Shown here in pieces: positions 22,741 through 34,062 of a stretch of 64,000 nt of DNA. Made by a program: the position numbers and the translations under genes. The stretch comes from Lepus europaeus (Eukaryota > Chordata > Mammalia > Lagomorpha > Leporidae). The first letter of the stretch is position 1; each line of letters opens with the position of its first letter. The notes under the pieces were generated by a model. The model did not search any database. It was not told the DNA's origin and worked only from the letters and a program-made list of their open reading frames with translations. The DNA is taken from NCBI RefSeq assembly GCF_033115175.1, contig NC_084844.1, positions 34,133,885-34,197,884 on the forward strand. The letters are read 5' to 3'.

Positions 22741-23547
22741 GGAATTCCAGATTCTGTGATTTTGATATGCAGCTGGTTTCACCATCAACTGCCATTTGCC
22801 CGACATGTTCATATGAATAAAATAAAAACCAACTATACTTTATACAAGTCAAACAGAATTTCTCTCTTTTACTCCAAAAAAGGGAAAGTATGTTATTCTG
22901 GTAAGACTTGCTTGTTCTCAGTGAATCCATATTATTCCTTGTGATCACTGTGCAAGACTTTTTAGATCATCTGTTTGTTTAATAAATCCTCAAAGAATTT
23001 TTTCCACAGATTAAGGCTGATTCATTAGCCCAAAGATTATAGAAGTTTTTCTTCTCTAACACAAATGTTTTGGTGCCATCATTGGGATATTATACGTTCT
23101 TTTAATCTCTTTTTTCTATTTATTGTCATAGTATTGTTTTGGAATTTGATTTTTTTTTTCTTTCAGTGTAATTTTAGTCCTTTTTTTTTTTCTCCATTTG
23201 GTGGTCACCTTTATAATTATTTTTAATATCAGCTAAGAGGAAGAAACAAATATGAATTCCCTCTTTCCTACCACTTTTCCTATTCTCAGCTCCTATTTAT
23301 TATTTAATATTATCAGGTGTTCTTTTTGAGTACTACCAATTCCCATACATTTTCTACCCTTCCAAATGAAAAAACTATTCTCCTTGATAAAGATTATAAC
23401 AAGATAATACCTGAACAGTTTTACTTTCTGTTATTTATAAACAAGGTGCCATTCTCCCTAAGCAGACTTTTGCTTTTTCTTTTTTTTTTTTTTTTTTTTT
23501 TGGTTAGTTAATAGTCCCAAAATAATTTTAAAGTCCATTTTATTTTT
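22741..23547. other. SKA2 intron 3, T-rich unique sequence
   Basis: Includes long T runs at 23150-23190 and 23478-23501; no gene recognised. Confidence 0.5.
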
Positions 23548-24128
23548 TTAAGATTTACTTATTTATTTGTACAAAGAGGCAGAGGCAGAGAAAGGCAGAG
23601 AGAGAGAGAGGTTTTCCATACGCTAAAAGGCAGCAATGGCCAGAGCTCAGCCGATCCGGAGCCAGGAGCCAGGAGCCAGGAGCTTCCTCAGAGTCTCCCA
23701 TGCGGGTGCAGGGGTCCATCACTTGGGCCATCTTCCACTGCTTTTTCTTTTCTTTCTTTCTTTTTTTTTTTTTTTTTTTTTTTTGACAGGCAGAGTGGAC
23801 AATGAGAGAGACAGAGAGAAAGGTCTTCCTTTTCCGTTGGCTCACCCTTCCAATGGCCACTGGGGCCGGCGCACTGCGCTGACCCGAAGCCAGGAGCCAG
23901 GTGCTTCTCCTGGTCTCCCATGCAGGTGCAGAGCCAAGGACTTGGGCCATCCTCCACTGCACTCCCGGGCCATAGCAGAGAGATGGACTGGAAGAGGAGC
24001 AACTGGGACAGAATCCGGCGCCACGACCGGGACTAGAACCTCGGGTGCCGGCGCTGCAGGTGGAGGATTAGCCTATTGAGCCACAGGGCTGGCCAATCTT
24101 CCACTGCTTTTAACAGAGAGGTGGATCG
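23548..24128 (-). mobile_element. CSINE subtype A, split by a younger SINE
   Basis: Left part 23548-23750 and right stub 24096-24128; ATCTTCCACTGCTTTT is duplicated at the break. Confidence 0.93.
23751..24095 (-). mobile_element. CSINE subtype B, nested
   Basis: Full-length reverse copy inserted in the SINE above, duplicating ATCTTCCACTGCTTTT. Confidence 0.96.
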
Positions 24129-24325
24129 GGGGCTGGCGCTGTGACACAGTGGGTTAATGCCCTGGCCTGAAGCGCTGGCATCCCATATGGGCGCCGGTTT
24201 GAGACTGGGCTGCTCCACTTCCTGTCCAGCTCTCTGCTATAGGCTGGGAAAGCAGTAGAAGATGGTCCAAGTCCTTGGGCCCCTGCACCCACGTGGCTCC
24301 TAGCTCCTGGCTTTGGATCGACACA
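24129..24325 (+). mobile_element. CSINE subtype A, 3' truncated
   Basis: Head present, but the copy stops at TTTGGATCGACAC with no CT-rich tail or poly(A), about 140 bp from SKA2 exon 3. Confidence 0.85.
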
Positions 24326-24462
24326 TATGAGACACGGAGACATCTCATTCTTTTCAATAATCCAAACTGAGTACTGAGTTTCAAAATACCAATTGCTAGG
24401 GGTTTACCTTTCAAAGCAGCACTAAAATCTAAAACTAAACAAATCCAACTTATCAACATTAC

Positions 24463-24639
24463 CTCCAAGTCTGTTTGCTTTTGGAGTTCTTGTATCATGG
24501 TCATAGTCTTATTCATAGTAGCACAAATGCGGTTTTTAGTCTCTTTCTGCTCAGCAGCAATTGGTTTAAAGCGTGCATACAAAGTTTGATATCGAGACTT
24601 TATCGCTGACATTTCCTTTAAGAGTGTAACTGGATTTTT
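24463..24639 (-). CDS. SKA2: SKA2 coding exon 3 (residues 41-99)
   Basis: This is a 177-bp exon between a TATATAG acceptor and a GTAATG donor. Its 59 codons start [20 protein letters not shown] and end LQKQTDLE, the main coiled-coil segment of SKA2 that builds the three-protein bundle with SKA1 and SKA3. The reading frame is open and phase 0 at both ends. A SINE remnant truncated at its 3' end lies about 140 bp away in the downstream intron (24129-24325) without touching the splice donor. Confidence 0.95.
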
Positions 24640-25560
24640 CTATATCAAGAAAAAAGTTAATTATGTATATTAAATCATGGGAAGGAAAACTTAAAACTTT
24701 TTAAGAATTAAAATATATACAACATATTCTATCATCCATTTAATTGAACACTGCTGAGTACTTAATTATGAAACTGTAAAACAAAGGATGGGAGATGCAG
24801 GAACAAGGAAATTTAAGATTTAGGTTCTATTGTCAATGAATTTCTAGCCTGAGAACAGAAATAACCCACAAAAATAATGAGAAATATTAAAGACCAAAGA
24901 CACATTAGATATCTCAGATTTGACATACAGTTCACAATCATTTATTATATATTATTTCTACAATTGAATTTTGTAAATACTATCCAGAAGAATATCAGAT
25001 ACTATTTGACTTGTTCTTTAAAATAATACAACTTCAAAACACTTATAAAATATACTATATTAGGGATAAAGCATGTAAAAATTCCAATTTATTTACATAC
25101 TTACAAAATGCAAAATACGAACTCTACCTTACAATGATTTTTCAAATTCATTTTCTAATGACATATCTAATATTCATTCTAATCATCAATATCTAATATC
25201 AATATTCATTCTACTATCTAGCTACTATTCCATAAGATATTTCAATTGTATTCTTTCTGCCACATAATACTGTAATTTTTTTTTCTTTTTAATACTGTAA
25301 TTTTTTATTCCCTGATGGTTTCTGGCTATTCCAATTTTTTACCACTCCCTCCAATACCCATCTGTTTGTTCTTGGCACATTACCTACCTCACCAACTTCT
25401 ATGCCAGGAAGACAGAAACCATCCAGAAGAGACTCCATTTTTGGCTATTCATCCCCAAATGAAAACACCTATGAACATTCTCATCTTTATTCAAAGTCTA
25501 ACAATACCACTATTGTTTCTTCCCCATATTCTCTGTAACTTTAAATTTCCTGTATTTCAA
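24640..25560. other. SKA2 intron 2, no feature seen
   Basis: AT-rich intron with no recognised repeat over about 0.9 kb. Confidence 0.5.
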
Positions 25561-25898
25561 CATTTTTTTTCTCTTTTCCGACAGGCAGAGTGGATAGTGA
25601 GAGAGAGAGAGACAGAGAGAAAGGTCTTCCTTTTTGCCGTTGGTTCACCCTCCAATGGCCGCCGCGGCCAGCGCATCTCGCTGATCTGAAGCCAGGAGCC
25701 AGGTGCTTCTCCTGGTCTCCCATGCGGGTGCAGGGCCCAAGCACTTGGGCCATCCTCCACTGCCTTCCCGGGCCATAGCAGAGAGCTGGCCTGGAAGAGG
25801 GGCAACCGGGATAGAATCCGGCACCCCAACCGGGACTAGAACCGGGTGTGCCGGCACCGCAAGATGGAGGATTAGCCTGTTAAGCCACGGCACCGGCC
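25561..25898 (-). mobile_element. CSINE subtype B
   Basis: Full-length reverse copy; TTTCAACATT flanks both sides. Confidence 0.95.
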
Positions 25899-25949
25899 TT
25901 CAACATTATTTAAATCTCTCTCTATAAAGACTTGAAAAACATACATTAG

Positions 25950-26230
25950 GCAGGCATTTGGCCTTAAAGTTGAAACACCAGTTGGGACATTTGCATCCCA
26001 TATTGAAGTCCCTGGGATAGAGTCCTAGATCCACTCCTTATTCCAGCTTTCTGCAAATGTGTACCCTGGGAAACAGCCAGTTGGTTCAAGAAGTTGGTTC
26101 TCTGCCACTCACGTGGGATATTTGAACTCACTTCCCGGCTCCTAACTCTTGGATTTGGCCTGGCTCAGCTTTAGCTGATGTGAGTTCTATCTGCCTGCCT
26201 CTATGCCTCAAATAAAAAAAAAAAAAAATT
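25950..26230 (+). mobile_element. CSINE subtype C
   Basis: Old copy, GGCAGGCATTTGGCCTTAAAG head. Confidence 0.75.
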
Positions 26231-26372
26231 TAAATACACAAAGACACAGATACTCAGACCATGTCCTCCTGTCCCTATACTGGGAGAGGGATGGTGGTGG
26301 TAAAATTAACTCCTTATCTTGATTCTGTTGTCACTGAAAAACAAATTTCATTTTTTTAAAAATATTAATTTA

Positions 26373-26730
26373 TGGCCAGTGCCGTGGCTCAACAGGCTAA
26401 TCCTCCGCCTTGCGGCGCCGGCACACAGGGTTCTAGTCCTGGTTGGGGTGCTGGATTCTATCCCGGTTGCCCCTCTTCCAGGCCAGCTCTCTGCTATGGC
26501 CCGGGAAGGCAGTGGAGGATGGCCCAAGTCCTTGTTCCCTGCACCCGCATGGGAGACCAGGAGAAGCACCTGGCTCCTGGCTTCGGATCAGCGAGATGCG
26601 CCGGCCACAGCGGCCATTGGAGGGTGAACCAATGGCAAAAAGGAAGACCTTTCTCTCTGTCTCTCTCTCTCACTATCCACTCTGCCTGTCAAAAATTTTA
26701 AAAATAAATAAATAAATAAAAATAATAAAA
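26373..26730 (+). mobile_element. CSINE subtype B
   Basis: Full-length; AAAATATTAATTTAT flanks both sides. Confidence 0.96.
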
Positions 26731-26744
26731 AAGTATTTAAAAAA

Positions 26745-27062
26745 TATTAATTTATTTATTTGAAAGGCAAAGATAAAGAGGAGGAGAGACAGAGAGAGAG
26801 GTCCTCTATCCTCTGGATCATTTCCCAAATGGCTGTAACAAATGGGGATAGGCCAGGCTGAAACCAGGAGCCAGAGGCTTCTTCCAGGGCTCCCATGTGG
26901 ATGCAAGGGCCTAGGAACATGGGCCATATTTCCACTGCTTTCCCAGGAGTATTAGCAGGGAGCAGGATCAGAACTGGATCAGCCAAGACTCTAACCGGAG
27001 CCCACACAGGATGACAGTGCTGCAGGCTGCTGCTTAATCTGCTGTGTCACAGTGCCAGCCCC
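26745..27062 (-). mobile_element. CSINE subtype A/C
   Basis: Full-length reverse copy, GTGTCACAGTGCCAGCCCC at its right end. Confidence 0.92.
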
Positions 27063-27093
27063 CCAGTTTCATTTTTTAAAATTTATTTATAAG

Positions 27094-27335
27094 GGGGCCG
27101 GTGCTGTGGCATAGAGGGTTAAAGCCGCCACCTGCAGTCCCGTCATCCCATATGGGCGCTGGTTCGAAACCCGGCTGCTCTACTTCGAATCCAGCTCTCT
27201 GCTGTGGCCTGGGAAAACAGTAGAAGATGGCCCAAGTCCTTGGGCCGCTGCTACCACATGGGAGACCCAGAAGAAATTCCTGGCTACAGCTTGTAACTAT
27301 GCCTTTGAAATAAATAATTAAATCTTTTTTTAAAA
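27094..27335 (+). mobile_element. CSINE subtype A with internal deletion
   Basis: Head normal; jumps from CTGGCTACAG to the GTAACTATGCCTTTGAAATAAAT tail. Confidence 0.9.
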
Positions 27336-27344
27336 TGTATTTAT

Positions 27345-27628
27345 TCAGAGATATGGCATATAGGTTAACCTCCACCTGCAGCACCAGCATCCCATATAGG
27401 TGCTGGTTCGAGTCTCGGCTGCTCCACTTCCAATCCTGCTCTCTGCTGATGGCCTAGGAAAGCAGTGGAAGATGGCCCAAGTCCTTGGGCCCCTGCACCA
27501 AAATGGGAGACCTGGAAGAAGCTCCTGGCTCCTGGCTTCGGTTCGGCCTAGCTCCGGCCATTGCAGCCATTGGCTCTCCCTCTCTCTCTCTCTAACTCAG
27601 CCTTTCAAATAAATGAATGTCTTCAAAA
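27345..27628 (+). mobile_element. CSINE subtype A
   Basis: Slightly shortened copy with TTTCAAATAAATGAAT tail. Confidence 0.92.
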
Positions 27629-27976
27629 AAATTTATTTCTTTATTTGAGAGGTAGAGTTACAGACAGCGAGAGGGAGAGAGAGAGGGAGAGGCAGAGAGA
27701 GAGATAGACAGACAGACAGACAGACAGAAATCTTCCATCCGCTAGTTCACTCTCCAAATGGCTACAATGGCCAGAGCTGGGCAGATCCAAAGGAGCTTCT
27801 TCCGGGTCTCCCGCGTGCATGCAGGGGCCCAAGCACTTGCACCATCTTCCACTGCTTTCCCAGGCCACAGCAGAAAACTGGATCGGAAGAGAACCAGCCG
27901 GGACTAGAACCAGCATCTATAACAGATGCTGGCAACACAGGCAACGGATTAACCTACTGTGCCACAGTACCAGCCC
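27629..27976 (-). mobile_element. CSINE subtype A
   Basis: Reverse copy carrying the (GACA)n expansion; tail-to-tail with the previous SINE. Confidence 0.94.
27698..27728. repeat. (GACA)n microsatellite in a SINE tail
   Basis: About six GACA units expanded from the CT-rich tail of the - strand SINE at 27629-27976. Confidence 0.85.
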
Positions 27977-28011
27977 CAATAAATAAGTCTTTTTAAAAAA
28001 TATTTATTTGA

Positions 28012-28348
28012 GGCCGGCGCCGTGGCTTAACAGGCTAATCCTCCACCTTGCGGCGCTGGCACACCGGGTTCTAGTCCCGGTTGGGGCGCCGGATTCTATC
28101 CCGGTTGCCCCTCTTCCAGGCCAGCTCTCTGCTATGGCCCGGGAAGGCAGTGGAGGATGGCCCAAGTGCTTGGGCCCTGCACCCGCATGGGAGACCAGGA
28201 GAAGCACCTGGCTCCTGGCTTCAGATCAGCGAGATGCGCCAGCCGCAGTGGCCATTGGAGGGTGAACCAACGGCAAAAAGGAAGACCTTTCTCTCTGTCT
28301 CTCTCTCTCTCTCACTATCCACTCTACCTGTAAAAAAAAAAAAAAAAT
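28012..28348 (+). mobile_element. CSINE subtype B
   Basis: Full-length; TATTTATTTGAG / TTATTTGAGATC flank it. Confidence 0.96.
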
Positions 28349-28637
28349 TATTTGAGATCCAGAGTGACAGAGAAGGAAGGAGTAACAGAGAGATCCTCCA
28401 TCTGCTGTTCCACTCCCCTAGATCCTGCAGTAGCCACGGCTGGAGCAGACCAAAGCGAGGAGCCCAGAACTTCCCTTAAGTCTCCCATGTGGGTGGCAGG
28501 TACCCAAGCACCCAGGCCACCTGCCTTCCCAAGGAAGATGGATTGGAAGCGCAGGAGCAAGGACATGAACTGACACTTCCATATGGTATGCAGGGTTTGC
28601 ATGCAATGGCTAACCCATTGCACCACAATACCCACTA
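28349..28637 (-). mobile_element. CSINE subtype C
   Basis: Old reverse copy ending GCACCACAATACCCACT. Confidence 0.8.
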
Positions 28638-28765
28638 CAATTTCATTTTTCTCACTTCAAATTTGTCACCAAGCTTTGTAAACCTATGGTATTATTCCTC
28701 AGTTTAACACCCCATAGACTCATATCCTTTACCAAATTATTTGAAACAATCAAAATATCAAGTTT

Positions 28766-29050
28766 GGGGCTGGCACTGTGGTGCAGTGGGTGAAAGCCCC
28801 AGACTAAAGCGCCAGCATTCCATATGGGCCCCAGTACTAATCCCGGTTGCTCCTCTTCGTATCCAGCTCTCTGCTATGGCCTGGGAAAGCAGTAGAAGAT
28901 GGCCTAAAAGCTTGGGCCCCTGCACCCACATGGGAACGCTGGAAAAAGCTCCTGGATCCTGGCTTCGGATTGGTTCAGGTCTAACCATTGCGGCTGTTTG
29001 GGGAGACTGTAACTCAGTCTTTCAAATAAATAAATCTTTAAAAAAAAAAA
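28766..29050 (+). mobile_element. CSINE subtype A
   Basis: Slightly shortened copy, tail-to-tail with the next one. Confidence 0.93.
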
Positions 29051-29337
29051 GTTTCAGAGAAAGGTAGAGACAGAGAGAGAGAGAGTCTTCCATCCGCTGG
29101 TTCACTCCCCAGATGGCCGCAACAGCTGAACTGCGCTGATCCAAACCCAGGAGCTTCTTCCGGGTCTCCCACGTGGGTGCAGGGGCCCAAGGACTTGGAC
29201 CATCTTCTACTGCTTTCCCAGGCCATAGCAGAGAGCTGGATCAGAAGAGGAGCAGCAGGGCACTAGAACCGTCACTCATATAGGATGCCGGCACTTCAGG
29301 CCAGGGCATTAACCCGCTGAGCCACAGCACCGGCCCC
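29051..29337 (-). mobile_element. CSINE subtype A
   Basis: Reverse copy; its right end abuts an orphan SINE tail at 29338-29388. Confidence 0.94.
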
Positions 29338-29479
29338 AACTCTAGCTTTCAAATAAATAAAAATAAATCTTTAAAAAGAAAAAAAAAGGATCAATCTTAC
29401 TATACGGCATATAATCTTTGACTCTTCAGCCTTTCTTTAATTCTTTCCTGTTCCATCTTCTTAAACTGAACCTTTTTAA

Positions 29480-29662
29480 AAATATTTATCTATTTATTGG
29501 AAAGCCAAAGGTACAGAGAAAGAAAGAGAGAGAGAGAGAAAGAGAGAGAGAGAGTTTCCAACCCCTAGTTCACTCCCTACATGGCCGCAACAGCCAGGAG
29601 GTTCATCTGGTCCCCCATGTGGGTGCAGGGGCCCAAGGACTTGGATCATCTTCCACCTGACA
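29480..29662 (-). mobile_element. CSINE subtype A, truncated
   Basis: Reverse 3' part with long GA-rich stretch, meeting a forward fragment head-on at 29663. Confidence 0.8.
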
Positions 29663-29766
29663 CAGATCTGACTGTTGTAGCCACTTGGGGAAAGATGCAG
29701 CAAATGGAAGATCTCTCTCTTTTTCTGTCACTATGCCTTTCAAATAAATAAATGAATATTTTAAAA
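29663..29766 (+). mobile_element. CSINE 3' fragment
   Basis: GACTGTTGTAGCCACTTGGGG to AATAAATAAATGAAT tail. Confidence 0.75.
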
Positions 29767-29935
29767 AACTATTGACTTTTATGCAGAGTGACTGACACCT
29801 CCAAATCATAAACGGTTCTGGAATGAGGAAATACAGCTAAACAAAAGTATATGTATGTAACATGTGGGTATGAGTATATAACACACTCTCCAAAGTGGTT
29901 GCCATATAGTAATGTTCAATTAATATTTATTACCA

Positions 29936-30195
29936 GGGCTGGCGCTGTGGCATACTTGGTTAAACCTCCACCTGGTGCACTGGCTATGGCAAACTAGGTT
30001 AAATCTCTGCCTGCTGTGTTGGTATCCCATGTGGGTAAACGCTCGAGTCCCAGCTGCTCCATTTCTAATCCAGCTCTCTGCTGATAGCCTGGGAAAGCAG
30101 TAGAAGACAGTCAACATCCTTGGGCCACTGCATCCACATGGGAGACCTCTAACTCTGCCTTTCAAATAATAAATAAATAAATCTTTAAAAAATTT
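29936..30195 (+). mobile_element. CSINE subtype A with internal changes
   Basis: Head partly duplicated, middle deleted before the AACTCTGCCTTTCAAATAAT tail. Confidence 0.85.
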
Positions 30196-30308
30196 GGGGA
30201 GTGAACCAGTGGACGGAAGACCTCTCTCTCTGCCTCTGCCTCTTTCTAACTCTGCCTCTGCCTCTAACTCTACCTTTCAAATAATAAATAAATAAATCTT
30301 AAAAAAAT
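30196..30308 (+). mobile_element. CSINE 3' fragment
   Basis: TTGGGGAGTGAACCAGTGG to a second AATAAATAAATC tail; probably the displaced tail of the previous copy. Confidence 0.8.
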
Positions 30309-30514
30309 AGACCAGGCTCTCCTCAAAACTTTCATTAAAAAAACATATATACTGGTGCTAGTTAAGACGCCTGCATCCCCTATCACCCATATCAACATGC
30401 CTAGGCTGGATACCCACCCTCGGCTCCAGATGCTAGATTCCTGATAATATATTTACCACAATTTTTTTTAAACAATAATGGAAAATGGTTTAACTGCTTT
30501 AGAAAAGTCTGGTG

Positions 30515-30833
30515 GTCTGCAGCTGCTGTGGTGGTATAACAGAAAAAACCACCACCTGCAGTACAGGCATCCCATATGGGCGATGGTTTGTGGCCTGGGA
30601 GTTCCACTTCCAGTTCAGCTCCCTACTAATGGCCTGAGAAAGCAGCAGATGGCCCAAGTACTTAGACCCCCACACCCATGTGGGAGACCTGGAAGAAGCT
30701 CCTGGCTTCTGGCTTCAGCCTGGCCCAGCTCCAGCCACTATGGTCATTTGGGAGTGAACCAGAGGATGAAAGATCTCTATCTCCCTCTCTATAACCCTGA
30801 TTTTCAAAAATAAATAAATAAATCTTTAAAAAA
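30515..30833 (+). mobile_element. CSINE subtype A/C
   Basis: Divergent head, normal body and tail. Confidence 0.88.
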
Positions 30834-30838
30834 GGCTA

Positions 30839-31188
30839 TTGGGCCAGCGCCGTGGCTCAACAGACTAATCCTCTGCCTGCGGCGCCGGCACACTGGGTTC
30901 TAGTCCCGGTCGGGGCTTCGGATTCTGTCCCAGTTGCCCCTCTTCCAGGCCAGCTCTCTGCTGTGGCCAGGGAGTGCAGTGGAGGATGGCCCAAGTGCTT
31001 GGGCCCTGCACCCCATGGGAGACCAGGATAAGTACCTGGCTCCTGCCATCGGCTCAGCGCGGTGCGCCGGCCGCAGCACGCCAGCCATGGCGACCATTGG
31101 AGGGTGAACCAACAGCAAAGGAAGACCTTTCTCTCTGTCTCTCTCTCTCTCTCTCACTGTCCACTCTGCCTGTTTAAAAAAAAAAAAA
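30839..31188 (+). mobile_element. CSINE subtype B
   Basis: Full-length; AAAAGGCTATTGGG flanks both sides as target duplication. Confidence 0.96.
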
Positions 31189-31194
31189 GGCTAT

Positions 31195-31330
31195 TGGGCT
31201 ACACTAGATAAACCATAAAATTCACCCTTTTAAAGTATGCAATTCAATAGTTTTCAGTATATACATAGAATTGTACAAGTATCACCAAAATCATTTTTGA
31301 ACATTTCCATACTTATTAGTGCCCATACGT
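31195..31330 (-). mobile_element. L1M fragment, reverse orientation
   Basis: AAATTCACCCTTTTAAAGTAT, GCAATTCAATAGTTTTCAG and TTTTTGAACATTTCCAT match the reverse of L1M 3' sequence. Confidence 0.5.
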
Positions 31331-31458
31331 GATGATATCAGAGTAGGCAGTAGCTTAACCACAACACTTGCCACTGTAATATTTCTAGTCTACTGGCAAG
31401 TGCTATAGAAGTTAATATTAATGATTGAAGTGGTAAATTAATGTTAACATACAATGCC

Positions 31459-31790
31459 TGGGGGCAAGCGCCATGGCGCAGGTTAATCCTCCGCCTGCAG
31501 TGCCGGCATCCCATATGGGCGCCAGTTCTAGTCCTGGCTGCTCCTCTTCCAATCCAGCTCTCTGCTGTGGCCTGGGAAAGCAGTAAAAGATGGCCCAAGT
31601 CCCTGGGCCCCTGCACCCACATGGGAGACCAGGAAGAAGCACCTGGCTTCGGATGGGTGCAGCTCTGGCCGTTGCAGCCATGTGGGGAGTGAACCAATGG
31701 AAGGTAGACCTTTCTCTCTGCCTCTCCCTCTCACTGTCTGTAACTCTGTCAAATAAATAAATAAAATCTTTAAAAAAAAAAAAAAAAACA
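31459..31790 (+). mobile_element. CSINE subtype A
   Basis: Full-length; ACATACAATGCCTGG flanks both sides. Confidence 0.96.
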
Positions 31791-32102
31791 TACAATGCCT
31801 GGAGAGTGTGCTTTTATTTTCAAGTGCATGTATACTTCCAGTTATGATTTTGTGGCATATAAACACAGTTGATACTTCTAATCAACCTAAACTTGGACTC
31901 TAACTACATAATTTTACACAAGAATCACTGTTTATATCACAAAATTTAAAAAACTAATGGTATAGCATCATCTTCCTCAGACAATATCATGACTGCCAGG
32001 ACTTCTGCCCTAAAAGGGCCACTGACCTAGAGGTAGGTATATTTGGAATTTCAGAGGCTTTCACGGAATTTTGTACCTCTGAACTCAATGATTCTTTGTT
32101 TC
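31791..32102. other. SKA2 intron 2, no feature seen
   Basis: Nothing recognised between two SINEs. Confidence 0.5.
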
Positions 32103-32271
32103 TTTTAAGATTTATTTATTTATTTGAAAGTCAGAGTTACACAGAGAAGGAGAGGCAGAGAGAGAGAGAGGTCTTCCATCTGAAGGTTCACTCCCTAGTT
32201 GGCCACAACAGCCGGGGCTGCGCCGATCCAAAGACAGGAGACAGGAGCTTCTATGCCACAGCACAGGCCCC
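32103..32271 (-). mobile_element. CSINE subtype A with internal deletion
   Basis: Reverse copy jumping from GGAGCTTCT to the TATGCCACAGCAC head; CAATGATTCTTT flanks both sides. Confidence 0.9.
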
Positions 32272-32295
32272 AATGATTCTTTCTTTAAAGGTTAG

Positions 32296-32640
32296 AGGGG
32301 CAGGCACTGTGGCACAGTAGGTTAATCCTCCACTTGTGGCGCTGGCATCCCATATAGGCGCCAGTTCTAGTCCTGGCTGCTTTACTTTTGATCCAGCTCC
32401 CTGCTGATGGCCTGGGAAAGCAGTAAAAGGTGGCCCAAGTCCTTGGGCCCCTGTGCCCATGTGGGAGACCCAGAAGAAACTCCTGGCTCCTGGCTTCGTA
32501 TTGGCTCAGCTCCGGCTGTTGCAACTATTTGGGAGTGAATCAGCGGATGAATGACCATTCTCTTTCCCTTTCTCTGTAACTCTACCTCTCAAATAAATAA
32601 ATAAAATGTTTTTTAAACAAATAAAACGTTAGAAAAAAAG
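32296..32640 (+). mobile_element. CSINE subtype A
   Basis: Full-length, about 180 bp from SKA2 exon 2. Confidence 0.95.
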
Positions 32641-32818
32641 GTAGCCACACATTTCACAATTTGTACAGTACACAGTGACTAAGCTTCCAACACAAGATTT
32701 TGAGAGCTAACATAGTAATAATATAATAATTGTTATAATTTATTAGTATTAGACAAACTATCCAGAAAACATTTTTATAAAATGTCAGTTAAAGAAGCTT
32801 ATTAATTTTGTAGATTAC

Positions 32819-32905
32819 CTCGCCTGCTGATTCAGGATGATTAGCCTTGATTTCATATTCCAGCCTGTACTGAATGTAATCCAGATCAGAGTCAGCTTTC
32901 TGGAA
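32819..32905 (-). CDS. SKA2: SKA2 coding exon 2 (residues 12-40)
   Basis: This is an 87-bp exon between a CTTTAG acceptor and a GTAATC donor. The 29 codons begin [20 protein letters not shown], the conserved long helix that packs with SKA1 and SKA3. Phase is 0 at both ends. Compared with the recalled human protein a few conservative changes are seen (for example AESD to ADSD), none disruptive. Confidence 0.95.
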
Positions 32906-33216
32906 CTAAAGATCAGCACAAGTCATCATTTTGTAAACCAAGCCATACTAGTAAACATGACACTTCATTCCTTCTTTTCACTTAACACTTTTTAGTATTT
33001 TAATAATGTGATAACATACTCTGAAAATTTAGACATAAAAAGTATATAAAACATCCATTAGCCATAATACTTGTGCTCTATTTAAAAACTTGAAAACTAG
33101 TTAATATTTGAAAAGTCATTGCTCTGCATCTTAGATTTCAAGCCAAAATTAAGACAGTAAGTATGGACTGTCACAGATTAATACATTAAGCAAATAAAGA
33201 CTTCAAGAATTCTCTA
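32906..33216. other. SKA2 intron 1 upstream of exon 2, no feature seen
   Basis: AT-rich; no repeat recognised. Confidence 0.5.
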
Positions 33217-33562
33217 GAGCTGGCGCGTGGCTCAATAGGCTAATCCTCCGCCTTGCAGCGCCGGCACACTGGGTTCTAGTCCCGGTTGGGGCGCCAGAGT
33301 CTGTCCCGGTTGCCCCTCTTCCAGGCCAGCTCTCTGCTGTGGCCTGGGAAGGCAGTGGAGGATGGCCCAAGTGCTTGGGCCCTGCACCCCACGGGAGACC
33401 AGGAGGAAGCACCTGGCTCCTGCCTTTGGATCAACGCGGTGCGCTGGCCGCAGTGCGCCAGCCACGGCGGCCATTGGAGGGTGAACCAATGGCAAAGGAA
33501 GACCTTTCTCTCTGTCTCTCTCTCACTGTCCACTCTGCCTGTCAAAAAAAAAAAAAAAAAAG
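33217..33562 (+). mobile_element. CSINE subtype B
   Basis: Full-length; AAGAATTCTCTAG flanks both sides. Confidence 0.96.
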
Positions 33563-33663
33563 AATTCTCTAGGATCACAACACTGTCATCAATTATGCAG
33601 TTTTTTTTTTTTTAACCTCTGATGGAAAATGTGGTTTTAATTTAAAACAGAAAACCAAAATTG

Positions 33664-33862
33664 TTAAGATTTATTATTTGACAGCCAGAGTGACACAGAG
33701 AAAGGGAGATCCTTCATCTGCTGGTTCACTCCCCAAATGGCTATAACAGCTGGGGCTGGGCCAAGCTGAAACCAAGAGTCAGGAACTCCATCCAGGTCTG
33801 CCACATAGGTGGAACAGACCCAAATATTTGGGGCAATCTTCCACTGCTTTCCCAGGAGCATT
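33664..33862 (-). mobile_element. CSINE subtype C, truncated
   Basis: Reverse 3' part only. Confidence 0.8.
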
Positions 33863-34062
33863 ATCCATATTCTTGAGGTCTGTTGTATCTGTACAGTAGG
33901 AATACTATATTATGTGCTATTGTGCATATCTTCCCAACTCCACTCTGAAAACCATCATGCTGGTAGGTGGAATTGACAGGGTAGAAATGGCCAAATACAA
34001 TCCCCACTCTGAATTTGCCGTTAAATATTTATATTCATACCACTGCTTTCAAACAAAATTTC

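Noticed and set aside
24154-24612. The 152-codon frame as the SKA2 reading
   Set aside because: Its N-terminal part is genuine SKA2 exon 3, but after TDLE it reads through the GTAATG donor into the intron and a SINE.
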